From positions 1-36,915 of IMG/VR virus record IMGVR_UViG_3300025093_001722: a stretch of DNA of 36,915 nt, one strand, 5' to 3'. Shown here in pieces: positions 7,588 to 13,438 of the stretch. The DNA comes from a virus. Below the pieces are notes generated by a model. It was not told where the DNA came from, searched no databases, and saw only the letters and a list, made by a program, of their open reading frames with translations. How positions within the stretch are numbered: the stretch's first letter is position 1; each line of letters starts with the position of its first letter. A program made the translations under genes and the position numbers.

Positions 7588-7791
7588 TCACGACGCACGC
7601 TGGCCCACACTGGGGGTGAGGATGTCGCTAACGCCCAACGTCTCTAATGCCTCTTTCAGAATGAGCTGGCGTAGCAAGGTGGCTTTCGACATCCCGGTGT
7701 AATCCACCAGAGCATCGATTAGCTTGGCTTCGTAGTCGTCCAGGTTGACGGCGGCGTAGCGTGAACGGATGCGACGAACGTCTTGGTGCAT
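7588..7791 (-). CDS. Ribbon-helix-helix-like small regulator
   Basis: 67 residues starting at ATG 7791 with AAGGAA 8 nt upstream. AAVNLDDYEAKLIDALVDYTG followed by MSKATLLRQLILKEA has the strand, helix A, turn, helix B arrangement of Arc/MetJ repressors. Second gene of the early leftward operon. Likely a DNA-binding early regulator; the target is unknown. The fold call rests on pattern only. Confidence 0.6.
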   Translation of the reverse strand: MHQDVRRIRSRYAAVNLDDYEAKLIDALVDYTGMSKATLLRQLILKEALETLGVSDILTPSVGQRAS

Positions 7792-7824
7792 GGCTAGGTT
7801 CCTTATGCAGCGTCACAAACGGGG

Positions 7825-8037
7825 TTAGTCGGCGATGAGTGAGTCGGATTTGTACTGGTCAATACCGCGCTCGATCATGATTCGAGTTGCCGCAGATAAA
7901 GAGCGCTGCTCAATTTCAGCGATGCTTTCTAGCTCGGCGCGAACTTTCGGGGTGACACGTACAAGCACCTGAGTGGTTTTGTTATTGGAAGGCGATGGAC
8001 TCGCATGAGTGGCCTTCGTGGCGTTCACTAGCGTCAT
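7825..8037 (-). CDS. Arc-type ribbon-helix-helix DNA-binding protein
   Basis: 70 residues. After a polar leader, TQVLVRVTPKVRAELESIA forms the strand and first helix and RSLSAATRIMIERGIDQY the second helix of an Arc-like domain. It is the first gene of the leftward early operon and is divergent from the repressor gene, the place taken by Cox or Apl/Cro in P2 and 186. It therefore probably regulates the lysis-lysogeny switch region at 8038-8132; a role in excision is possible but not shown. Confidence 0.72.
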   Translation of the reverse strand: MTLVNATKATHASPSPSNNKTTQVLVRVTPKVRAELESIAEIEQRSLSAATRIMIERGIDQYKSDSLIAD

Positions 8038-8069
8038 GGGTTAGGCTTCCTCTATAGGTCTTATCGGTC

Positions 8070-8107
8070 TGTATACATACGAGAATGGTGATTCACAAAA
8101 GTGAATT
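8070..8107. promoter_or_regulatory. Switch region: early promoter with operator dyad
   Basis: A perfect inverted repeat, ATTCAC-AAAA-GTGAAT, lies at 8091-8106. On the minus strand it overlaps a possible -35 TTGTGA (8098-8093), followed after exactly 17 nt by TATACA (8075-8070), the likely early promoter. The -10 is part of the 8-bp palindrome TGTATACA (8070-8077), which recurs once at 11778-11785 upstream of the ImmA-like gene. The dyad is the best candidate for the repressor operator: occupancy would block the -35. The promoter for the rightward repressor gene is not obvious. Confidence 0.55.
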
Positions 8108-8132
8108 CGTCAACTCCTAAAAGGATCTTTAC

Positions 8133-8876
8133 GTGAATAGCTTCGGCAGTCGACTGAAAGAAGAAAGGGTTAGGCTTGGGATGTCTCAGGAGGCATTCGG
8201 GGAGGCTGGCGGCGTCAAAAAAGTGGCTCAATACAACTATGAAACCGATAAGAGAGCGCCTGACGCCTACTATCTTCAAAAATTGAGAGCGCTTGGTGTA
8301 GACGTTAATTACCTTTTTTCAGGTTCACGCTCGAATGGCTTTCATTCGAGTAATTCGTTTTCAGATGGAAGTTCTGAGCAATTTAATTCAAGTGAAAATA
8401 ACCTGGCTTCAAGCCTAGAAGACCCGTTGAGCTACCGTGATCAGCGTTTAAATGATCCTACCGTCGCCTCAATCCCGATGTATGACGTGGAGTGTGCAGC
8501 GGGTAGCGGGCGGGATTTCGCCGATGAAAAGGTGCTGGGCTACTTCCATATGGATCGTGCCGTTTTGGCAGAGCTAAAACTGCCAGCGGATACGGGGGCA
8601 TGGGTAAGAGCGCGCGGTGATTCGATGATCGGCACGATAGACGACGGCGATTACGTGTTCGTGGACTTCACACAGCGTGACCCCAGCCGTGAAGGCGTCT
8701 ACCTGATTTTGATGGATGGCGAGCGCCGTATTAAGCGTATGCAGCGCGTTGCTGGCGGTGGCTGGCTGTTGATCAGCGATAACCCGCGCTATGACAAAGA
8801 GTTGATAGCACCAGAACAGAAGCAGTTTGTGGAGATTTTGGGCCGGTGCTTGGTGAACCTGGGGCAGGTGCTCTAG
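8133..8876 (+). CDS. cI-like: S24/LexA-type prophage repressor
   Basis: 247 residues from a GTG with AAGGA 9 nt upstream. Residues 4-62 form a helix-turn-helix of the Xre type (RLKEERVRLGMSQEAFGEAGG), then a Ser/Asn-rich linker (66-100) and an S24 peptidase domain. The self-cleavage site is A123-G124 in ECAAGSG, the nucleophile S164 in RGDSMIG and the base K201 in RRIKRMQ. All catalytic parts are intact, so the repressor should be inactivated by RecA-stimulated self-cleavage and the prophage should be SOS-inducible, unlike P2, whose C repressor is not cleaved. It is transcribed divergently from the early operon. Confidence 0.93.
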   Translation: MNSFGSRLKEERVRLGMSQEAFGEAGGVKKVAQYNYETDKRAPDAYYLQKLRALGVDVNYLFSGSRSNGFHSSNSFSDGSSEQFNSSENNLASSLEDPLSYRDQRLNDPTVASIPMYDVECAAGSGRDFADEKVLGYFHMDRAVLAELKLPADTGAWVRARGDSMIGTIDDGDYVFVDFTQRDPSREGVYLILMDGERRIKRMQRVAGGGWLLISDNPRYDKELIAPEQKQFVEILGRCLVNLGQVL

Positions 8877-8907
8877 GGGTATTAAAAAAACGACAGGGAG
8901 TAAGGGA

Positions 8908-9435
8908 ATGAAGTTATTACGTAGCATGGCAGTAGCAGGATTGATGACCCTTTCATCATTCACGTTTGCAAACGACATTGAAAACGGCCCTGACTTTGGC
9001 TTCACACCAGACGAATATGCCGAGCGCTTTAATGGCCACCTTGATCAATTGGGCTTGCCGCTGGAATTAGACCCTACGATCAACGAAGAGGATATCGGTG
9101 CCCAGGCTGTTTTCAGCTCCGTATTTTTTGACACTGTAGGCATCACTGGCACCGCCAAGCCGGAGTCCCGTTTGGTGAACGGCTTTATTCTCAACGGCAC
9201 TGGCAATGGCACCGCCGAATCAGGCCAGCTCATCATGGTGATGTTTGCGACCGCCATTGCGTCCATTGATCCCGATAGCTACCCCGACGAGCATATCCCC
9301 ACCGTTTTGAGTCTGCTCGAAGATATGCAGAACAGTCCTGAGACCACCGCTAGCACAGTCATTGATGGTGTCTCCTATAACATTTCCAACTCTTCTTATA
9401 CCGGCGTCATGCTTGGCATTAGCCCGGCGGAGTGA
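8908..9435 (+). CDS. Secreted protein of unknown function
   Basis: 175 residues with a clear Sec signal peptide (MKLLRSMAVAGLMTLSSFTFA, cleavage near residue 21). The mature part is acidic with no cysteine. It has LNGTGNGTAESGQLIMVMFATAIASIDP-like hydrophobic centre and an Asn/Ser-rich end. No family is recognised. A ribosome site (AGGGAGTAAGGG) precedes the ATG. It lies between the repressor and a secreted nuclease gene on the same strand, so it may be expressed in the lysogen and be a conversion gene. Confidence 0.65.
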   Translation: MKLLRSMAVAGLMTLSSFTFANDIENGPDFGFTPDEYAERFNGHLDQLGLPLELDPTINEEDIGAQAVFSSVFFDTVGITGTAKPESRLVNGFILNGTGNGTAESGQLIMVMFATAIASIDPDSYPDEHIPTVLSLLEDMQNSPETTASTVIDGVSYNISNSSYTGVMLGISPAE

Positions 9436-9461
9436 GCTGCGATCTGCATAGGTAGATTCAC

Positions 9462-10118
9462 ATGATCAAATTTTCCAAAGTCTGCGTTTGTGCAGTTTTA
9501 CTGCTACTACCTGCTTCTTACGTATTGGCAGAGACATTGAGCGGTAGGGTTATCTCTGTGACCGATGGCGATACGGTCGTTTTTATGACCGGGGGCAATG
9601 AACTGCGCGTTCGCTTGACCGAGATCGATGCACCTGAGAACGACCAACCGTTTGGCGATGAGTCCACCAGCATGCTGGCCGATATGGTGTCTCAGGATCT
9701 GGTCACGCTGGAGTCGGAAGGCACCGACCGCTATGGCCGCACGCTGGGACGCTTTTACGTGGACGATCTAGATGTGAACCGTGAAATGGTGGCTCGCGGC
9801 GGGGCATGGGTTTATCGCGATTACATGACCGATTCGAGCTTCTTGGAGAACGAAACAGCAGCGCGTGAAGCAGGGCGGGGGCTTTGGGCATTTGATGACC
9901 CCATCGAGCCGTGGAACTGGCGGCGAGGGGAGCGGTTACCTGCTCCGGCCATCACGCCTGTTTCTTCCGTAAGCGACTCGCCTTGGAGCTGCAGCGATAA
10001 GCCGTATTGCGGCGACATGACGAGCTGCGCGCAAGCCTACTTTCATCTTGAACAGTGCGGCCTTCAACGCCTCGACCGCGATAACGACGGCGTGCCGTGT
10101 GAAAGCATTTGCCGGTGA
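9462..10118 (+). CDS. Secreted thermonuclease with Excalibur domain
   Basis: 218 residues. A signal peptide ends near A23 (SYVLA-ET). Residues 26-148 are a staphylococcal-nuclease domain: VTDGDTV (33-39, metal Asp), RVRLTEIDAPEN (49-60, catalytic Arg), and DRYGRTLGR (89-97, second catalytic Arg). The C-terminal 40 residues have four or more Cys and end with DRDNDGVPCESIC, the Excalibur calcium-binding motif. It should be an extracellular or periplasmic Ca-dependent nuclease acting on DNA or RNA. Its place behind the repressor suggests expression by the lysogen; degradation of incoming DNA or of extracellular DNA are possible benefits, both inferred. Confidence 0.88.
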   Translation: MIKFSKVCVCAVLLLLPASYVLAETLSGRVISVTDGDTVVFMTGGNELRVRLTEIDAPENDQPFGDESTSMLADMVSQDLVTLESEGTDRYGRTLGRFYVDDLDVNREMVARGGAWVYRDYMTDSSFLENETAAREAGRGLWAFDDPIEPWNWRRGERLPAPAITPVSSVSDSPWSCSDKPYCGDMTSCAQAYFHLEQCGLQRLDRDNDGVPCESICR

Positions 10119-10121
10119 CCC

Positions 10122-10481
10122 ATGCGATTGACGTATTTAGGGCCGTTGGCCATGGGAATTGACCACCCCGCGTTAGTTGGTGTCGATTGTGACGGCTATT
10201 CGCCTAACTGCTTTGCGGTTGAGGTCGGGCCAGAGGCAGGCGTTCATGGCGCCGTGATCGAGGGCGATGTGCTGGTGGTGGATGAATCACACAGCCTTGG
10301 TCATGACGACTTAGTCGTGGTGGAAATGGACGACGCGCTCCACCTCTACAAGACGTTTCGCGTGGGGTCGCGTTATCGGCTGCTACCGCCTAACGGGGGC
10401 AACGGGCTGATGGCCACGGCGCGGATGGTGCGCGGTGTGGTGGTGCATCAAGCGCGGTGTCAGTTGGATGAGGCGCTGTAA
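10122..10481 (+). CDS. UmuD/S24-like protein lacking the catalytic serine
   Basis: 119 residues. The pattern IDHPAL ... CFAVEV ... VIEGDVLVVDESHSLGHDDLVVVEMDD ... LYKTFR ... YRLLPPN ... RGVVVHQAR follows UmuD and the S24 C-terminal fold nearly end to end. At the place of the GDSM nucleophile the sequence reads GPEAG (36-40), so the Ser is missing, while the Lys equivalent may be K77. It may be a non-cleavable UmuD-prime-like protein able to pair with S24 proteins such as the prophage repressor or with the host polymerase V subunits; this is inference. It begins 3 nt after the nuclease stop (10116-10118) and ends before a hairpin. Confidence 0.68.
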   Translation: MRLTYLGPLAMGIDHPALVGVDCDGYSPNCFAVEVGPEAGVHGAVIEGDVLVVDESHSLGHDDLVVVEMDDALHLYKTFRVGSRYRLLPPNGGNGLMATARMVRGVVVHQARCQLDEAL

Positions 10482-10510
10482 CTCTATAGGACTGACCTAT
10501 AAGTGATAAA

Positions 10511-10532
10511 AAGCCCCGCAGGAGCGGGGCTT
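10511..10532 (-). terminator. Rho-independent terminator between convergent units
   Basis: The stem AAGCCCCG/CGGGGCTT with a short loop is followed on the minus strand by a T run (10510-10506). It ends the leftward membrane-protein/ImmA-like cassette and may also act on the rightward repressor-nuclease unit, where the T run is weaker. Confidence 0.8.
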
Positions 10533-10548
10533 GATAATTTATCTTGAT

Positions 10549-11121
10549 CTAGTCACTACCACCTGATTTGAAATTTTTGGCTGCCTTTGCAATTTCGCTA
10601 ATAATTTTCTCAATGATGAAAATTCCATCGTTCCTCTCATCAAGAGCATTAACGTAAGCATTTACAAAACGCATAGCCGTTACCATCGTTGCAACTCCTA
10701 GCGCTGCGAAAAGAGTGGCGGGCATGAAAGGCATTAAGAAAGGGATGATCGACTTTTCACCTTGTATTTTATTGTAAGCGTGAATGTGATCGGACAAAAT
10801 ATTTAAAAAACCATGTGCAAAAATTATGGTGTAAACAAAAAAGCATACTGTGAAAAATAGCAATACTCCCGCAGCTATAATAGTCATCCACTTGCTAATT
10901 ATATGCTTTAAAAGTATTTCTCTATCTAGGTCACGTTGGTTGCTTTTTGCTTGGTCATAAGCCGGGTTGTCAGCGGCATCCTCACCTGTAGCTCCAGGCG
11001 AGGGCTTCCGTGGTTTCGGATCGTACCTTGGCGGCGTCTTGTTGGCATTTTCAGAATTAGAGCCTTCACTTGAAGGCTCTTTATCCGGTTTTTTATCGGG
11101 GGAGGAGACGCTATCAGTCAC
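10549..11121 (-). CDS. Membrane protein of ImmA-linked accessory cassette
   Basis: 190 residues. The first 75 are hydrophilic, rich in Pro, Ser, Lys and Asp and probably disordered. Two or three membrane segments follow: MTIIAAGVLLFFTVCFFVYT (near 83-105) and IIPFLMPFMPATLFAALGVATMV (near 124-146), then a charged C-terminal helix. The start is a GTG directly after the TAA of the ImmA-like gene, so the two are co-transcribed. The coding region is clearly AT-richer than the phage structural genes, suggesting a separate origin. No family is recognised. A role in phage exclusion with its protease partner is a hypothesis only. Confidence 0.68.
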   Translation of the reverse strand: MTDSVSSPDKKPDKEPSSEGSNSENANKTPPRYDPKPRKPSPGATGEDAADNPAYDQAKSNQRDLDREILLKHIISKWMTIIAAGVLLFFTVCFFVYTIIFAHGFLNILSDHIHAYNKIQGEKSIIPFLMPFMPATLFAALGVATMVTAMRFVNAYVNALDERNDGIFIIEKIISEIAKAAKNFKSGGSD

Positions 11122-11643
11122 TTATAAGATTCCCAGCCTTTCTAACCGAATTTTTACTGCCCAAGGAGACACGCCAAAGAAGCGAGCTAACGTGTTGATG
11201 TCAGTGATACGGCTAGCTTGATGGCGTACATATTTTTCAGGCATAAGAAGCTCAGCCGAAAAAATGTTGGCATCTCTTTCTTTATAATCGATGCTCCCAT
11301 CAAAGCGTGCATCTCGTCTTGGGGAGCTTCCTTCATAAACGTGCCCTAGCATCACGTGCCCTAATTCATGCGCCTGTGTGAAGCGCTGCCGGGTTGCCGC
11401 CTCATGTATGTTATACACGCACCGGAAGTGATCGCCGAAGGCCTCATCACCATACACGAATTCTGCGTACCCACTTTCAAGGTCTAGGCTTTCAGCTTCC
11501 ATAATGATGGGCAACTCTTCGCCATCATCACGGCTAACCATGAGGATCTCACTGGCAACAGCAACCGGGTCGATTGGGAAATTGCCATCCCAACCGATAT
11601 CCAAGGCCATTTTTGCCTTGTCGATAGCTTCAGTGATTGCCAT
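11122..11643 (-). CDS. ImmA/IrrE-family metallopeptidase
   Basis: 173 residues. The zinc motif HELGH lies in RFTQAHELGHVMLGH near 92-96, and the third ligand region is ERDANIFSAELLMPEKYV (IrrE/ImmA consensus ExxAnxFAaeLLmP). ImmA cleaves the ImmR repressor of ICEBs1 and IrrE-type proteases cleave DdrO; such proteases usually have a helix-turn-helix partner gene, which is not adjacent here. The start ATG has GGAG 8 nt upstream, and a 7-bp dyad lies just before it. It heads a two-gene leftward unit with the membrane protein. The substrate could be the prophage repressor or an unlinked regulator; not shown. Confidence 0.87.
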   Translation of the reverse strand: MAITEAIDKAKMALDIGWDGNFPIDPVAVASEILMVSRDDGEELPIIMEAESLDLESGYAEFVYGDEAFGDHFRCVYNIHEAATRQRFTQAHELGHVMLGHVYEGSSPRRDARFDGSIDYKERDANIFSAELLMPEKYVRHQASRITDINTLARFFGVSPWAVKIRLERLGIL

Positions 11644-11658
11644 GATCTTTCTCCATAT

Positions 11659-11675
11659 ACCTAATTTTATTAGGT
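11659..11675. promoter_or_regulatory. Dyad upstream of ImmA-like gene
   Basis: Perfect inverted repeat ACCTAAT-TTT-ATTAGGT ending about 15 nt before the start codon, overlapping the leader. It is AT-rich and not followed by a T run on the minus strand, so an operator is likelier than a terminator. Confidence 0.45.
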
Positions 11676-11685
11676 TTTATCGAAC

Positions 11686-11714
11686 AAAAACCGCCACAGC
11701 GTCAGCTTGGCGGT
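11686..11714 (-). terminator. Probable terminator of the late tail operon
   Basis: On the minus strand ACCGCCA, an 11-nt loop and TGGCGGT are followed by TTTTT. It lies about 290 nt after the end of gene D and immediately before the ImmA-like unit, insulating that unit from late transcription. Confidence 0.7.
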
Positions 11715-12007
11715 CATCTACCTAGCGTCTGACGCAAGGTGTTGTCCTTTGTTACTTACATCATTGCAGTGTACGGCTGTATACACAAGGTAGTTTAGTC
11801 GTAATCGTATCGTGCTCTTACTAGCTTCACTGCGTAACTTAGTGTTTTGCGTACATTATCGCTTGGTTAGCTGCTCAATACGTAGATAAGCTATACATTG
11901 TACCACCATTTCATCGTTTAGTTCCCGATGCGCGTAGCTTAGGCGGACGTGTTAGCTACCCATCCTTCAGTGTATGCCGTAGCGTAACTTTCTAATTTTT
12001 CTAGTAA
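11715..12007. other. Non-coding stretch between gene D and ImmA-like unit
   Basis: About 290 bases, AT-richer than the phage genes, with no convincing reading frame on either strand. It holds the palindrome TGTATACA at 11778-11785 (also present in the switch region) and several recurring GCGTA words (for example GCGTAACTT twice, at about 11834 and 11981). It may contain the promoter for the ImmA-like unit or an untranslated tail of the late transcript. I see no tRNA or other known RNA. Confidence 0.4.
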
Positions 12008-12988
12008 TTAGCTTCTTCTTTCCAGCTGCAGCGCTGTCGTGTAGCTGCTTTCCGTGAGGCTGTGCGTCACTTCGGTGATGATCCAGGGCGTGGCGTCGAT
12101 CTGGGGTTTCCAGCCGATGCACCACGCGGGTGTTTCGGGGAATAGTTCTGGGTCGCCGATGGCTTGGGTGATGCTGAAATAAGCGGTGCCCCGCTGGATG
12201 CGCTGCCATTCGGCTTGGGCGGCCTCTAACGCTTCTTCCTCGCTGGCGTAGGTGTGGCGTAGCTGCTGGGCGTTGGAGGCGTCGCCCACGGTGACGGCTT
12301 CGCGGCGGGCGTGAGCGGTGTTATTCCATAGCGCTGTGACGCCGGTGTAGGCGTCCCGCTCTGCCTTTAGGTAGCGGTGCTGATCGCCGCTTTGGCGGCG
12401 TAGCTGAATGGGCGGGATCTCTAGCCCGGTGGCTGTTGTGGCTTGGCCTGCGGGTACAAAAATCAGGTGGCCGGTTTTGACGGTGGCCACCGCATCGAAT
12501 CTCTCTGCCAAGCGTGTGAGGAAGTGGAGGTCTGATTCGTCGGTTTGGTCGATGTGGGTGATGCGTACGCCTGCCAGCGTTGCGCCCACGCTGGCCACGA
12601 GGTCATGCCGTGCGGCGATGGTTTCGATAATGTCCCGCACCGTCACCCTATCCCAGCTTTGTGTGCGTTTACCCGGCAGCCCCTGGCGCATGTTGGCACT
12701 GGAGGCGCGGATGTTGAGCGTATCCGGTGCGCCGGTGTGCTCGACCTCATCGACGATGAACGTGCCGCGCTCGGTGAGCGCTTGACCTTTCCAGCCGATG
12801 GCTAATGTCAGCTCTGCGCCGGTGGGCGGTATGTCCAGCATGCCGTCATCGTCGGTGAGGGTGATATCGAGCTGATCGGCTTGCATGCCGCGCCGGTCAT
12901 GCAGCGTGAGCAATGCCAGGCGCGCGCGGAACTCGGGGCTGATGAGTTGGCCCTGTAGGCTGATGCGGTAGTCGGGTTGCATGGTCAT
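12008..12988 (-). CDS. D: Late control protein gpD (tail hub)
   Basis: 326 residues, close to P2 gpD (387) and typical of the shorter members of the gpD/phage late control family. QPDYRISLQGQLISPEF at the start, RRGMQADQLDITLTDDDGMLDIPPTGAEL and the central DLHFLTRLAERFDAVATVKTGHLIFVP are conserved family segments. It is the baseplate hub equivalent of T4 gp27, binding the spike gpV. Last gene of the FI-FII-E-T-U-D operon; ATGA overlap with U. Confidence 0.93.
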   Translation of the reverse strand: MTMQPDYRISLQGQLISPEFRARLALLTLHDRRGMQADQLDITLTDDDGMLDIPPTGAELTLAIGWKGQALTERGTFIVDEVEHTGAPDTLNIRASSANMRQGLPGKRTQSWDRVTVRDIIETIAARHDLVASVGATLAGVRITHIDQTDESDLHFLTRLAERFDAVATVKTGHLIFVPAGQATTATGLEIPPIQLRRQSGDQHRYLKAERDAYTGVTALWNNTAHARREAVTVGDASNAQQLRHTYASEEEALEAAQAEWQRIQRGTAYFSITQAIGDPELFPETPAWCIGWKPQIDATPWIITEVTHSLTESSYTTALQLERRS

Positions 12989-13428
12989 GCCAACGCTCCG
13001 GTAATCGCGCGTAGGGCGCTGCTTTCCAGGATGCCGAGCAGCTCGGTTCGCCCTTCATCAATCCGTGTGAGTTTGATATCGAACTCGATTTGCTTGGCGG
13101 CACCATCGCGGAAAAACTCGCTTTTGCGCTCGGTGAGGCTTTCGATGGTGTACATGCCGTAGTAAGTGCCGGTGCCCTCGATGAGTGGCCATGCGCGGCC
13201 TTCATCGGCCAGGGCGCGGAGCATATCGAGATTCTGCTGGCCGCCGGTGAACATGGGCAGCAGGGTGCCGGTGAGGTTGATGGTGTCGTCACCGGGGCCA
13301 AGGAACTGATGCACCGGGCGGGCGTTGATGCGTGAGGTGCTGGCGTGCCGCCAGTTGGTTTGCCGCTGTAGTTCCTGATAGGCGGCGGAGCTGAGGCCGA
13401 ACACAAACAGGCCATAGGTCATCATCAT
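12985..13428 (-). CDS. U: Tail terminator-like protein gpU
   Basis: About 147 residues from the first of three consecutive ATG codons at 13428, with GAGGG upstream; an ORF extending to 13521 would overlap T. MMTYGLFVFGLSSAAYQELQRQTNWRHASTSRI, GPGDDTINLTGTLLP, GPL-type WPLIEGTG-YYGMYTIESLTE are the phage P2 GpU family pattern. It acts in tail assembly in concert with T and D. Its stop overlaps the ATG of D. Confidence 0.92.
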   Translation of the reverse strand: MMMTYGLFVFGLSSAAYQELQRQTNWRHASTSRINARPVHQFLGPGDDTINLTGTLLPMFTGGQQNLDMLRALADEGRAWPLIEGTGTYYGMYTIESLTERKSEFFRDGAAKQIEFDIKLTRIDEGRTELLGILESSALRAITGALA

Positions 13429-13438
13429 GGGTTTGCCC

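Noticed and set aside
11122-12007. Possible toxin-antitoxin pair with the ImmA-like gene
   Set aside because: No second small gene with a helix-turn-helix lies upstream; the region 11715-12007 shows no coding frame.
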